NCBI GenBank assembly: GCA_963771305.1
Contig: CAVYTS010000026.1
Coordinates: 558,001-622,000 of the forward strand
Reading direction: 5' to 3'
DNA: 64,000 nt
Origin: CAJCIT01 sp963771305
GTDB lineage: Bacteria; Acidobacteriota; Terriglobia; Bryobacterales; Bryobacteraceae
Below, one piece after another: positions 10,022 to 19,586 of the stretch. The stretch's first letter is position 1. Each line of letters opens with the position of its first letter. Both the position numbers and the translations under genes were made by a program. Below the pieces are notes generated by a model. The model made no database searches. It saw only the letters and a list, made by a program, of their open reading frames with translations, and was not told the DNA's origin.

Positions 10022-11161
10022 ATGTTCCGCCACTTCGCCATTGCACTCTCGCTTTGCCTCATGATCGATCTGCATTCCTCAATCGCCCAAACACAAACCG
10101 CGGCCCCTCGCCCGTCGCGCCCGACGCCGCCCACCCGCGATCCCAGCACACCCGGCTACGTCATGGCAATAGAATTACGCGACGGCACGAACGCGCCAGC
10201 AAACGCCGATGGAAACTTCATTCTCGGTCCTACACATGCCCCCGCGCCGGAGATGACCGTGCAGGAAGGTGTGCCGCAAGGAGCCGTCTCCACGTTCACC
10301 ATGACCTCAGCCGACAGCAAGATCTATCCCGGCATCGCCCGCGAGCCAAACACCTTCGGTACGGCGGACCCCAACGACCCCGCCAAGTTGATCATCACAA
10401 CGAGCCATCCCGCTCCCTACACGCGCCGGGTGACCGTGTACGTTCCGAAACAATACGTGCCTGTCACAGCCGCGCCGTTCATCGTTGGGGCTGACGGTCC
10501 GGACCAAGCCCTGTTCACCGCTCTCGACAATCTGATCGCTCAGCACCGTGTACCCGTGATGATCGCCATCTCCATCAGCAACGGCAGCGGCGACGCCCAG
10601 GGCAGTGAGCGAGGCCTCGAATACGACACCATGTCAGGCCGGTACGCAGAGTTTGTCGAGACCGAAGTGTTGCCGCTCGTGGAGAAACAATACAACGTCA
10701 AACTGACCAAGGATCCCGAGGGCCGGGCCACCATGGGCGGCAGCTCGGGCGGCTCGTGCGCCTTGATCATGGCGTGGTATCACCCAGAGCTCTACCATCG
10801 CGTTCTGACTTACTCAGGCACCTACGTGAACCAGCAGTGGCCCTGGAATCCGGAGACCCCGCACGGTGCATGGGGGTTTCATGAAACCCTCATCCCCAAC
10901 ACGCCGGCCAAGCCAATCCGCATCTGGATGGAAGTCGGCGACAGAGACCTTCTCAATCCGAATATCATGCACGACAACATGCACGACTGGGTTCTAGCCA
11001 ATGAGAACATGGCCAAGGTCCTGGCCGCCAAGGGCTATCGCTATCAGTTCGTCTTTGCGCGTAACGCTGGTCACACCGACCGCGCTGTAAAACTCCAGAC
11101 CCTGCCCGAAGCTCTCGAATACCTCTGGCAGGGCTACCCTCTCGGCGGGCCTAAAAACTGA
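10022..11161 (+). CDS. Secreted esterase of the enterochelin-esterase (Fes/IroD-like, Esterase_D) type
   Basis: ATG 10022 follows AAGGAG. A signal peptide (ALSLCLMIDLHSSIAQ) is cut near residue 23. The alpha/beta-hydrolase core has the nucleophile motif GGSSGGSCALIMAW (Ser in GxSxG), a likely acid in EVGDRDLLNPN and the catalytic His in FARNAGHTDRA. The N-terminal part (FTMTSADSKIYPGI, RRVTVYVPKQYVP) matches the beta-sandwich lead-in of this family. At 379 residues it is full length. It is probably periplasmic or secreted and hydrolyses a carboxylic or acyl ester; the substrate is not readable. It stands alone between the DUF3224 gene and a non-coding gap. Confidence 0.87.
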   Translation: MFRHFAIALSLCLMIDLHSSIAQTQTAAPRPSRPTPPTRDPSTPGYVMAIELRDGTNAPANADGNFILGPTHAPAPEMTVQEGVPQGAVSTFTMTSADSKIYPGIAREPNTFGTADPNDPAKLIITTSHPAPYTRRVTVYVPKQYVPVTAAPFIVGADGPDQALFTALDNLIAQHRVPVMIAISISNGSGDAQGSERGLEYDTMSGRYAEFVETEVLPLVEKQYNVKLTKDPEGRATMGGSSGGSCALIMAWYHPELYHRVLTYSGTYVNQQWPWNPETPHGAWGFHETLIPNTPAKPIRIWMEVGDRDLLNPNIMHDNMHDWVLANENMAKVLAAKGYRYQFVFARNAGHTDRAVKLQTLPEALEYLWQGYPLGGPKN

Positions 11162-11436
11162 AGCCCGAAGGTCCGTGGCACAGCCTTTGGCAGACTCGGG
11201 CCGCGGGGGCCCGTCATAGTGTCTGAAACTTCAAAAGAATTCACTGGCACAGAATCGCGAGCGTCAGCGAGCGGATTTAGTCTCTATCGCCGAGGTGGGT
11301 TTCGGAAAAAAACAGCCGCATAAGAACAATCACTCGGACGACGCCGCAACGCCCTCCTCATTTCGACTACTCAAATCTATCCGCGTTTATCGGCGTTCAT
11401 CCGCGGCCAATGTTGTTGTTTTTTCGGGCGTCCAAC
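11162..11436. other. Intergenic gap with a GC-rich hairpin and one copy of a dispersed repeat
   Basis: No credible gene. A hairpin CGGGCC (11197-11202) / GGCCCG (11208-11213) lies downstream of the esterase stop without a T-tract. At 11379-11410 (minus orientation) is a 32-base unit beginning TTGGCCGCGGATGAACGCC that recurs with four changes at 62911-62942. Confidence 0.6.
11379..11410 (-). repeat. Dispersed 32-base repeat, copy 1
   Basis: Read on the minus strand it starts TTGGCCGCGGATGAACGCC and ends AAACGCGGAT. Copy 2 at 62911-62942 matches 28 of 32 bases. Both lie in intergenic sequence, copy 2 just past zwf. Its internal GATGAACGC / GATAAACGC units show a near 12-base periodicity. Confidence 0.6.
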
Positions 11437-12768
11437 CTACACCCGGTCCAATCGCGTCTGCGCATCCCCGAACTGCTCCAGCTTCAACCCGTACCGATCC
11501 ATCAGCGACAGATACAACCCGCACATCTTTCTCTTGTCTTCGCTCTCATTGAGATAATTCAGCGTTCGTCCGGTCTCGAGCGTGCCGCCCAGTCCGCCCG
11601 CCAGCACCACCGGCAATCTGAAGTTGTCATGCTTCCGTCCAATCCACATATTGGAAAGGAACATCAGGCAGGTATTGTCCAGTACCGTCCCGTCTCCTTC
11701 TTTCATGCTGTCCAGTTTTGACGCCAGGTACGCATATTGGCTGACATGAAAACGGGCGATGCGTTCGTATCCCTCCGAATTGTTGTTGTGCGATGCGGAG
11801 TGGTGCCCCTCCTTGACGTCCAGGAAAGGATAATACATGGCGGAAAGGTCGCGCGAAATAATCAGCGACGCGACCCTCGTTTTGTCGGTCTGAAATGCGA
11901 TGGCGATAATGTCGCACATCAGGCGCGCGTGATCGCGCAAGTCTTCCGGCAGTCCATTCGCCGGCCGGTCCATCGTCGCGGCGATGGTGTTCTTCGCCTT
12001 CGCCGCGTCCTCCGCGCTGGCTTTGCCCTTGCGCATCCCATCCACTCGCTTCTCAACTTCGCGCACGCTGGTCAAATACTCATCCAACTTGCCCTTGTCC
12101 GTCGAACTTACTTTCTTGGACAGGTCCTTCGTGCGCTCTTTCACGCGGTCGAGAATGCTGATATTCAGCAGGCTGCCGCGGTTGTCAAACAGGTTGTCCC
12201 AGGCGAGCGATGGGTAGATTTCCACCGGCACCGGCGAATCCGGGCTCTGCCAGGAGATGTGCGAGCTGTAAGCCATGGAGAAATTCGTCTCGTGGTAACC
12301 GGTCATGGGTTGCTCGCAGGCCAGAACAATGCTGGATTGCGGCGTATCCTCTCCCACATGATTGGCAATCATCTGATCGACGCTGATGCCCGAGTGGATA
12401 ATGGCGCCCTTCGAAATATGCGCGCCGGACAACAAGCTGCCCGTTTGCCCAGGGTGGATGCCTTGGCCGGTCAGCGCCTTTACAAACAGACCATCAATGA
12501 CATTGATCTTCTGCTTCAGCGGCTCCAGCGGCTCCAGCGTTTTGCTGAGCGTCATCGCGGCTCCCTGGCCTGTGGCGCTCCAATAATCCTCGTTAATGCC
12601 ATTTCCCAGGAAGACCACGCCGAAGCGCTTTGGGAATATAGCGGGCGTGGCTGAATCGGCTAAGGCGTGAAGGGACTCGAGCCACGGTAACGCCAAGGTG
12701 CAGCCGGCGCCGCGCAGCACCGTGCGACGCGAAATCTTGCCAGCCAAACTCTTCTTCAATCGCGACAT
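11437..12768 (-). CDS. DUF1552 family exported protein
   Basis: 443 residues with a twin-arginine-like leader (ISRRTVLRGAGCTLALPWLE) and the DUF1552 pattern: RFGVVFLGNGINEDYW, GIHPGQTGSLLSGAH, SGISVDQMIANHVG, ASLIISRDLSAMYYPFL and LVLDNTCLMFLSNM-like text near the C-terminus. Function is unknown; genes of this family regularly follow a DUF1592 cytochrome-like protein, as here. Start ATG 12768 directly abuts the upstream stop (TAGATG), so translation is probably coupled to the DUF1592 gene. Tat export suggests a folded or cofactor-bearing periplasmic protein (inference). Confidence 0.9.
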   Translation of the reverse strand: MSRLKKSLAGKISRRTVLRGAGCTLALPWLESLHALADSATPAIFPKRFGVVFLGNGINEDYWSATGQGAAMTLSKTLEPLEPLKQKINVIDGLFVKALTGQGIHPGQTGSLLSGAHISKGAIIHSGISVDQMIANHVGEDTPQSSIVLACEQPMTGYHETNFSMAYSSHISWQSPDSPVPVEIYPSLAWDNLFDNRGSLLNISILDRVKERTKDLSKKVSSTDKGKLDEYLTSVREVEKRVDGMRKGKASAEDAAKAKNTIAATMDRPANGLPEDLRDHARLMCDIIAIAFQTDKTRVASLIISRDLSAMYYPFLDVKEGHHSASHNNNSEGYERIARFHVSQYAYLASKLDSMKEGDGTVLDNTCLMFLSNMWIGRKHDNFRLPVVLAGGLGGTLETGRTLNYLNESEDKRKMCGLYLSLMDRYGLKLEQFGDAQTRLDRV

Positions 12769-15700
12769 CTATTCCGTCTTTCTGGATTGTAATTCAGTCA
12801 CGGACGCATCCGAAATTCGCCTATTTAGAAACTGTGGGCTGGTGACGATGGTTTCCACCAACGAATCGAAGCGATAGTCCTTGGCCGCGAGCTGGCTCTC
12901 CATACGCTCAATCAGGGATTCGTCGGAAAGCTGCAGTGACCGGCCCAGAGAGTAGACGAGCAGTTTGCGGCAAAGATTACTGACAAACTCCTTTTGGCGA
13001 TAGACGCGGATGAACGCCTTGAGGCCGTCCACTCCGGTTCCCGGAACGTCGCCGGGATACAGGACGGCGGTATCGACGGGCCGTCCCGCCAGGTCTTTCG
13101 TTCGCGCATCACCCACCGGTCCATACCCTTCAAACGCCAAGCCGAATGAATCGAAACGCGAATGGCAGGCGGCGCACATCGGGTTTTCACGATGTTTCGC
13201 CAACATGTCGCGCACCGGCAATTCCGATTTCGACTCATCGTTCGGCAACTCAGGCACTACTGGTGGCGGTGGCGGGATTCTCACTCCCAGCACCCGCTGA
13301 ACCACCCAGTTTCCGCGCTTTACGGGGCTGGTTCTGAGCCCGGGTGAGTTCTGAGTCAGGAACACCGCCATGGGCAGCAAACCGCCGCGTCCATAACGCT
13401 CGGCATCGTCCACGCGAACCCAGGTGTTCGCATCTCCCGTGATTTCGGGCATCCCATAGTGTCGCGCCAGCACCGGATTCACAAACGTGTAAGTGCAATA
13501 CAGAATGTTCAGAACCGATCGATTGTTGGAGACGAGGTCTTCCATGAACCGAATCGGTTCCTGAAACATAGCCTCGCGCAATTCATTGTTGAAGCTCGGG
13601 AAGCGCGCCCGATCCACCGCGTTATTGGTTTCGAATTGCCGGAAGCCCAGCCAGTTGCCCGTGAATTCGGTCGCCAATCCATCTACGCGCGCGTCTTTCA
13701 GCATGCGCCGGGTCTGCGCCAGCAGTACGTCCGGCCTTCGCAGATCACCCGCCGCCGCGTGCCGCAACAACTGCTCGTCAGGCATGCTGCACCACAGGAA
13801 ATAACTCAACCGGCTGGCTAGATCATAGCCAGACAAAGGCTGGATAACAGATCGCGACGAGGCCGTTCCGCCTTCGGACAGATCGAACCGGTACAGAAAA
13901 TCGGGCGACATCAACACGCTGACCAGCGAATCGCGAAGCGCCTCTTCATGCGACAGCTCATTTCTTGTGCGCAGGGTATGGTAGTAAGCAATCAAGTCGT
14001 CCCGTTCCGCTTTGGTAAGCGGTCGCCGGTAGGCGCGCGCCGCGAAGCGAAGCAACGCATCGATATGCTTGGGCTCAGCATCCATGCGTTCCTTCTCCAA
14101 GCTGCGAAGAGTCGCATTAACGCGGTCAAAGTGATCGCGGATTGCTTCGGGAGCCACGGGATCGTTCGTTGGGCTCGGCCCCGGCCTTGGCCAGGTAAGC
14201 GTCCCGCATCGCCGTGATCACCGCCGCATCGGTAACCTGATGGTCCGCCGGCCGCGCAGTCCCGGCCTCAGCGCCCCTGCCTTGTACCTCTCCGCTCTGA
14301 TTGAAGAAATACTGGACCCACGTGCGCGCCGTGAAATCGGCTATGAAGTCGAACTCATCCCACAGGCGGTTGAGTTCCTTTCGGCCCTTTTCATTGAGGA
14401 TCAACTCCATTAACGGTGTGTCGTCGCGAAAGAAGCCCACCACACTGTGATAGCCGGCACTCAGCAGCCGGCCTTTGTCCTCGGAATCGTCCGGAAAGTA
14501 GCGGCCGCGCTCGGTGACATAGAAGGTATCGGGGAAAACGGAAGCGAATCGCGCGAACGAAGCCTCGTACCGGCTGCGCTGTCCGGCCGGAACAATCAGA
14601 TCCGTGTCTCCCGCGCGTGCCTTCGCCGAGAGCGCCGCCCAACGCGGAGCTGCTTCTTCGTGCAGATCGGCATACTTGGGAATCTCCGGCACCGCCGCGG
14701 GTTGGATCGTCATCGTTGCGCAAATCCTTAGGATCGCTATCGCGGCGGTGCGAAGCGTATTCTCGCAGCTTCCAGTTCAATAGTGGCTGGGATGCTGGAG
14801 GCAGGTCTTTCACCACGGGTGCAGCGAACTGCATGGCAGTGTGAGCCCGAATCCTGATCACGAAATCGCGCATCTCCACACACTTCGCACGCACGACATC
14901 CGATTGTTTTAGGCTCGGCGCGGGCAAGCCTCGCCACATTTTCTGGAGCTTTAAGACTGGACCAACCGCGTCCTGATCGTGCAGAATCTGCCAAACAAGC
15001 GGCAGGTATTTGGCGCTCACTTTCGAATCCGCGGCGACGGCAGCCAACGTGGCTTGCGGTTCCCCCAGCGCCGCTCGATACCGGAACCGCCACGCGGCCT
15101 CAAAGTAATCCGCATAGTCCGTGGGCTGCTTGGCATAGAACCCGAGAATCCGCTGGATCGCATACTTCTCACGATCTGTTTCGGCCACCATCGGATGCGC
15201 AGCGAAATCGATCGCATCGGGCGACAGAACCATGTGGTCGGCCACTTCGCGCGCAGCCTGCATGTACTTATTCAGCAGCGCGGGCGACATGGTCAACGAT
15301 TCACCCGAGTTATCGAAACCGGCGGGATTCGCGGGATCCACCGGAAACTGCCGCGTGATCTGCAAGTCATGGCCGGTCAGATCGCGAATCGTGTAGTTGT
15401 ACTCGGCGTTGCTCAACCGGCGGGCCAGCACAACCCCCGGATCACCTGCGGACTTCCTGATCTGTTCCGCTCGCAGGGCCTGAATCCAGTCAATGATCTG
15501 CTGGGTCGCCTCCGCCGGTGGCGCCGGCATCGGCTTGGGCGGCATTTCTTTCGCCGTCAGCCGTTCCATCACCAACGCCCAGCGAGGATAATCCGCCGTC
15601 ACCATGTCCACCGTGGTGTATGACTTGAGGTCGAACTGCGCGGCCGGCATCTTGCCGCCGTGGCATGCGACACAGTACTTCACGACAAAAGGCTGCACCA

Positions 15701-15866
15701 CTTGCTCAAACTGCCGGTCCAGCGAGGGAGTCGCTGCGTCGGCTGCGGGCAGGGCGGTAATGGCGAGCATGACCCATACAGCTCGATGCAGGTTCACAAG
15801 GCCCATTATTCCATCCTGAAAGCGATCAGCAATGTTGGAACGTTCAGACTGGGTAAGATTGCTCAA
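12769..15866 (-). CDS. DUF1592-type c-heme protein (DUF1587-DUF1592-DUF1588-DUF1585), two frameshifts
   Basis: Three consecutive frames make one protein of about 1,030 residues. Frame 1 (15866-14391) has a signal peptide (VMLAITALPAADA; a better start may be ATG 15806), a c-type heme motif CVACHG and the DUF1587 stretch RRLSNAEYNYTIRDLTGHDL. Frame 2 (about 14720-14170) continues with IPKYADLHEEAAPRW. Frame 3 (about 14160-12769) has DUF1595 (FAARAYRRPLTKAERDDL), DUF1592 (SYFLWCSMPDEQLL), DUF1588 with a second CAACH motif, and DUF1585 (FVSNLCRKLLVYSLGRSL, SLVETIVTSPQFL). Shifts are near 14730 and 14165. Such proteins are common in Planctomycetes and Acidobacteria and are thought to be periplasmic redox or polymer-processing proteins. 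It is coupled to the DUF1552 gene. Confidence 0.88.
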
Positions 15867-15910
15867 GCCTTCTGACCAATCCCACCAACTTGCCTGCCGT
15901 TTCTTCGAAC

Positions 15911-16105
15911 ATGCGGACGCGACGCCAGATGATCGCAGGCGTCGCCTTCGGCTTCTGCAGCCTGTCGACCGCTAGCGCACAGGAAGACGCTAAGCAGTCT
16001 AATGTGAAAGCAATCATTACGACCAAGGCCATCCGCCAGGAAATCGATTTCAAAGCGGAGCCGAACCAAGTTTACGAAGCGCTCCTGGACTCAAAGCAGT
16101 TCCCA
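15911..16105 (+). pseudogene. SRPBCC (AHSA1-like) domain protein, truncated to its N-terminus
   Basis: From ATG 15911 the frame reads a Tat-like leader (RTRRQMIAGVAFGFCS, cut near TASAQ) and then the first strand and helix of an SRPBCC fold, IRQEIDFKAEPNQVYEALLDSKQF. At this point similarity to the family (usually about 150 residues) stops, exactly where a dispersed repeat begins (16101). The open frame runs on to 16273 but the rest is repeat and filler. The gene therefore lost its 3' two-thirds by insertion or recombination at the repeat. It starts divergently from the DUF1592 gene. Confidence 0.6.
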
Positions 16106-16166
16106 AGACGAAGTACAGTCGACTCGTCACTCTGCCCTGGAGTTTTCACACAGACTCGTGAGCAAG
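16101..16166 (+). repeat. 66-base dispersed repeat, copy A
   Basis: Begins TCCCAAGACGAAGTACAGTC and contains GTCGACTCGTCACTCTG and GAGTTTTCACACAGACTCGT. The reverse complement of 56802-56867 (copy B) matches about 59 of 66 bases. Both copies read FPRxSTVDSSLCxxVFTQTR in one frame, but no longer protein includes this, so coding is doubtful. The inner core (TTTTCACACAGACTC) belongs to the wider family also seen at 48034, 57003 and 57043. It sits at the breakpoint of the truncated SRPBCC gene. Confidence 0.7.
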
Positions 16167-16201
16167 CGGATGCCAAACGGCCGCGCGACCGTCAGACTGC
16201 T

Positions 16202-17182
16202 TCAGCAATCCACATGTTGGCTGAAATACCCATCCAACCGTGCTTTGTGGTCCAGGGCCAAACGGTCACTTAGCTCCTTCATCTCCGCCGTCGGCATGGG
16301 CCGAAACGCTTTTGCGATGGCGATGTTGGCATCAACGAACTCTATCTTCGGCATTCCCACCACGGCCGCGGTCACCGGGAGCGACATCGAATATCGCAAG
16401 AGCTGTTCAGCGGATGCCGCGCCCACCAGTCCCTCTTGAGCGAAGACCTTCATCGCGATAACTCCCATGTTCTTCCGCACCGCGACTGGCAGCGCGATGG
16501 TTTCAAACCCGTGCGCCAATTTCGTCATACCGAACCCGCCTGTCGGCGATGCCATGCCGGCACGCGCCGCGTTTAGTGCCATCTGCGTGCAGTCGAAGTC
16601 GTTCCGCTCCAGCGCCATCTTGAGAACCGCCGGATCGGTGTGGCTGGTGATTCCAATCGCCCGCGTTACCTTCTGATCGCGCAACTTGTACAAAAGCTTA
16701 AGCACGCCATCAGGCGCCTCGATCTTCGCCAGATCGCTCTCGTCGGAAAGGCTGTGAATGTGGATCAGGTCCAGGTGATCGGTCTGCAACCGCTTTAGGC
16801 TGCCGTCCAGAATGCGCATCGCACCATCGGCCGACCGGTCCTGCACTTTCGTGGTTAGCCAGACCTGCGCTCGCCGTGTCACCATCACCTTGCCCACGCG
16901 TGTTTCACTCAATCCGTTGCCGTATCCATAGGCAGTATCGACGTAGGTGATGCCTTGATCTAGCGCGCGATTCAGCGCGGCGATCCCTTCGTCCTCTTTG
17001 TATTGGAGGAAGCGGCTCCCGCATCCAAATGCGAGGATGGACACTTGCGCTCCCGTCCTGCCAAGCGTCCGCTCGGGCATCGGAGCTTCCGCGCCCGCCA
17101 GCGCCGATGCCGCCATTGAACCCAGCGCCGTCGTCCGCAAGAAGTGCCTTCTGGAAGGTGTCATGGTATTACTCCGTTTCAC
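16202..17182 (-). CDS. Aldo/keto reductase with Tat leader
   Basis: The leader SRRHFLRTTALGSMAASALA carries twin arginines, so this reductase is probably exported folded. The AKR barrel follows: PERTLGRTGAQVSILAFGCG, then the catalytic tetrad as Asp and Tyr in DTAYGYGNGLSE, Lys in VWLTTKVQ and His in LDLIHIHSL. Downstream are GITSHTDPAVLKMAL, GVIAMKVFAQEG and VVGMPKIEFVDANI. At 326 residues it is full length. The substrate is unknown; exported AKRs of this kind are frequent in Acidobacteria. ATG 17164 is a possible alternative start and would remove a 14-base overlap with the gene upstream (17169-17786). Confidence 0.9.
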   Translation of the reverse strand: MKRSNTMTPSRRHFLRTTALGSMAASALAGAEAPMPERTLGRTGAQVSILAFGCGSRFLQYKEDEGIAALNRALDQGITYVDTAYGYGNGLSETRVGKVMVTRRAQVWLTTKVQDRSADGAMRILDGSLKRLQTDHLDLIHIHSLSDESDLAKIEAPDGVLKLLYKLRDQKVTRAIGITSHTDPAVLKMALERNDFDCTQMALNAARAGMASPTGGFGMTKLAHGFETIALPVAVRKNMGVIAMKVFAQEGLVGAASAEQLLRYSMSLPVTAAVVGMPKIEFVDANIAIAKAFRPMPTAEMKELSDRLALDHKARLDGYFSQHVDC

Positions 17183-17786
17183 GAATATGCTTCAGCCGTT
17201 GCAGTAATTCAGGTGTTAGCTTATGTTCAACGTCTTCAGTAACCAGGCCAACCGCATCCATCGACTGGAGGTGAACCTGATCCTTTAGCCGAAACGACGT
17301 TAGCTTCATGCGTACCAAGTCTGCCACCGGAATCACCATCACTTCCTTGCCGAGAATCCGTTTAGCTTCGGGTTCGATCGCTGGAGTCTGTGCGACATAG
17401 CTCGGACGAACTTTCTCCCCGCTAAATATCAAATGAACCGCGTTCTTCGCCGGCTCCGCGTCACCGTAGATCAACATGTCCACGCCGGCCACATGACGGA
17501 ATCGGAATCCCTGTCTCGCCGCCACCGACTTGATTTGTTCCAAATCCGAACGGAGCACCATCAGGTCGACATCTCGCGTCAGCGCGGTCAGCTCGGGATT
17601 AGCCTCTTCAACATGAATTAACACCGCCAGCCCGCCAATGACTTCATGAGGAATCTGCTCGGCGGTGAGCGCATCGGTGATCTTGTGCAGAATCCCCACC
17701 AGACCGAACAGTCGTTCTTCGAACAGAGTGTTTACCGCCTCTCCTTTATTCGCAACCTCGGCCAGGAACCCCTCAAAACTAAGCAT
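17169..17786 (-). CDS. Nucleotidyltransferase-fold protein
   Basis: 205 residues, no signal peptide or membrane segment. The pattern EVIGGLAVLIHVEE followed by LTRDVDLMV is the helix-turn plus D-x-D metal site of minimal nucleotidyltransferases (AbiEii/DUF6036-like). LILFSGEKV-type and LVRMKLTSFRLKDQVHLQ sequence toward the C-terminus matches the helical part of such proteins. It may transfer nucleotides to a target or have lost activity; no toxin or methylase partner is adjacent. It lies immediately upstream of the aldo/keto reductase on the same strand with a slight overlap, probably by co-transcription only. Confidence 0.7.
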   Translation of the reverse strand: MLSFEGFLAEVANKGEAVNTLFEERLFGLVGILHKITDALTAEQIPHEVIGGLAVLIHVEEANPELTALTRDVDLMVLRSDLEQIKSVAARQGFRFRHVAGVDMLIYGDAEPAKNAVHLIFSGEKVRPSYVAQTPAIEPEAKRILGKEVMVIPVADLVRMKLTSFRLKDQVHLQSMDAVGLVTEDVEHKLTPELLQRLKHIRETE

Positions 17787-17848
17787 GACGATTTTGCTTC
17801 TTTATTCCTCCAACTCTACCAGCGAATTGAAACCTTCGAAAACTCGTT

Positions 17849-17870
17849 GTAGGGTGGGTGCCCCACCCGC
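17849..17870. repeat. Palindromic repeat unit 1
   Basis: The unit starts GTAGGGTGGGTGCCCCACCC; GGGTGGG pairs with CCCACCC around a 3-base loop. Unit 2 at 18120-18142 (GTAGGGTAGGCGCCTCGCC) keeps the layout with several paired changes, which suggests that the fold rather than the exact sequence is kept. Confidence 0.5.
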
Positions 17871-18119
17871 AATCGACGCTCACGTCGATTCGCGCCCCAG
17901 GCCCTCGTTCCTATTCCTGGTGTGCCGGCAGCCGCTATGAGTCACCAATCAAGAATGGTAATTCATCCCACAGTTTCAGAGGCTTAGGGCCCGGCTAGGT
18001 ACGAGGCCAGCCTCATCTCCCAAAAATGGGAATAGGGGGACGTGGTTCCGGGATATCGCGACTTCGTCTCCTAATATGGCGGGCTCGATCCAATTGGCTT
18101 TGTTTTTTAAAAAGTCGAC

Positions 18120-18142
18120 GTAGGGTAGGCGCCTCGCCTGCG
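18120..18142. repeat. Palindromic repeat unit 2
   Basis: Second copy of the GTAGGGT unit, 271 bases after the first in the same orientation. Its arms (GTAGGCG / CGCCTGC region) still pair, though less perfectly. Confidence 0.45.
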
Positions 18143-18377
18143 CCGTTCGACCTCGACCGCCAGAGCCAACACCGGAGCCAGTTGCATTGCCTCCACACTT
18201 CGTTTCGCAAAGACCGAGGCGCCTTGGTCAACGAAAGGGCTGTTCGAAAAGAAGCGACCTAACTTTAGCGGAATCAAATACATGAGTTCGAATGCACGTC
18301 CAGCTTCGCAGGCCAGACCCCGCACTTGGCTTCGCTTTTTCCCGTGGGAACCGGGCCCTCCTCGAATCCGTAGCACA

Positions 18378-19574
18378 ATGAACAAAGGCGCTTTCATGGC
18401 ATCCACTTCTTACTCTTCCACGCACCCTTTCTCACGTTCTGAAGCGCAAGCCGTCAGCGCTATTCCCTGGTATATCTGGTGCTCAGTCCTTGCCGTGACC
18501 TCAGCCATGATCGGGGGGCATTGGGACATCTCCTGGCACCGCTCCATTGGCCGCGACACCTTCTGGACGCCAGCCCACATCGCCATTTACATGTGTGGTG
18601 TCCTTGCCGGCATCTCCTGCGGCTATCTGATCCTATCCACCACCTTGAATCGCGCCTCGGCGTTAGCCAATGCCTCTGTCAAGATATTCGGCTTCCGTGG
18701 GCCGCTGGGCGCCTTCATCGCAGCCTGGGGCGGCGTCGCCATGCTCACCTCCGCGCCCTTCGACAACTGGTGGCACGCTGCCTATGGCCTCGACGTGAAA
18801 ATTGTCAGCCCGCCTCACGTACTGCTGATCGCCGGCATCTTTGCCGTCGAAATGGGAGTGCTGGTGCTGATTCTCAGCAACATGAATCGTGCCGGCGCAC
18901 GGGTCAAGAACCAATACCATTGGCTCTTCCTATATGTCGGCGCCATGATCGTCACGGTCCTCGAGATCCTGCTGATGGAGTATGTGAGTCGACCTCTGCT
19001 ACACAGCTCACTCCCCTACCGCATGACCGCCATCTTCATCCCGGTTGTGCTGGCTGGCATTGGGCGGGCGTCGGGCCAGAAATATGCCGCCACCATCGTC
19101 ACCGGCATCTACTCCCTGCTTATCATCGTGCTCATTCTCGTCCTGCCGCTCTTCCCCGCCGAACCCAAGCTAGGGCCCGTGTATCAACAGGTGACTCAGT
19201 TTATTCCACCTCGGTTCCCGACGCTCATCATTCTTCCGGCGCTGTGCCTCGACCTGCTCTGGCAGCGAACCCGTTCCTGGAACTCCTGGCTGCTCGCCCT
19301 CGTCAGCGGCATACTATTCGTCGGCATCTTCCTCGCCGCCGAGTGGCCCTTCGCGACGTTTCTTAACAGCCCGGCCAGTTTCAACCGCTTCTTCGGAACG
19401 GGCTATCTCGACTACGGAATGCCGCCCAACTCCTACTTTGCCCGGCACCTCTTCTTCATGCCGGAGTCAGCGGCTCAGTTCAGCCTGGCGATCGGTCTCG
19501 GCATGCTTTTCGCTTCCGCCAGCGCCCGCCTTGGCTTCGCTTGGGGCGAGTGGATGAAGAAGATCCAGCGCTAA
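18378..19574 (+). CDS. Uncharacterised polytopic membrane protein with a conserved His-rich N-terminus
   Basis: About 400 residues from ATG 18378 (ATG 18396 has the better ribosome site, AAAGGCG; the open frame begins at 18282). About ten membrane segments. The first loop reads GGHWDISWHRSIGRDTFWT then PAHIAIYMCG, with four His and many Trp. A second polar patch is SAPFDNWWHAAYGLDV and SPPHVLLIAG. These invariant-looking His residues in membrane edges resemble heme or metal ligands. I do not recognise a named family. The next gene starts 12 bases later and has a Met/His-rich C-terminus, so the pair probably works together in metal, perhaps copper, handling or respiration (inference). Confidence 0.72.
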   Translation: MNKGAFMASTSYSSTHPFSRSEAQAVSAIPWYIWCSVLAVTSAMIGGHWDISWHRSIGRDTFWTPAHIAIYMCGVLAGISCGYLILSTTLNRASALANASVKIFGFRGPLGAFIAAWGGVAMLTSAPFDNWWHAAYGLDVKIVSPPHVLLIAGIFAVEMGVLVLILSNMNRAGARVKNQYHWLFLYVGAMIVTVLEILLMEYVSRPLLHSSLPYRMTAIFIPVVLAGIGRASGQKYAATIVTGIYSLLIIVLILVLPLFPAEPKLGPVYQQVTQFIPPRFPTLIILPALCLDLLWQRTRSWNSWLLALVSGILFVGIFLAAEWPFATFLNSPASFNRFFGTGYLDYGMPPNSYFARHLFFMPESAAQFSLAIGLGMLFASASARLGFAWGEWMKKIQR

Positions 19575-19586
19575 CGGCCGTCACTC

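Larger units (their letters stand above)
17787..18377. other. 590-base intergenic region with two short palindromic repeats
   Basis: No gene recognised. It holds two related palindromic units at 17849-17870 and 18120-18142, and a stretch with AAAAATGGGAATAGGGGGACG at about 18022 that looks like the remnant of a repetitive element. The last part (18228-18377) probably carries the promoter of the membrane protein gene that follows. Confidence 0.55.

Noticed and set aside
11737..12654. 305-codon frame opposite the DUF1552 gene
   Set aside because: Antisense shadow of an intact, well-conserved gene; no recognisable domain.
17169..17786. AbiEii-type toxin of an abortive-infection system
   Set aside because: The nucleotidyltransferase motif fits, but no AbiEi-like antitoxin gene is adjacent; left as a fold-level call.
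18479..19366. 295-codon open frame on the plus strand
   Set aside because: It lies wholly inside the polytopic membrane protein gene in another frame and has His/Arg/Pro-rich text with no family pattern: a high-GC shadow frame.
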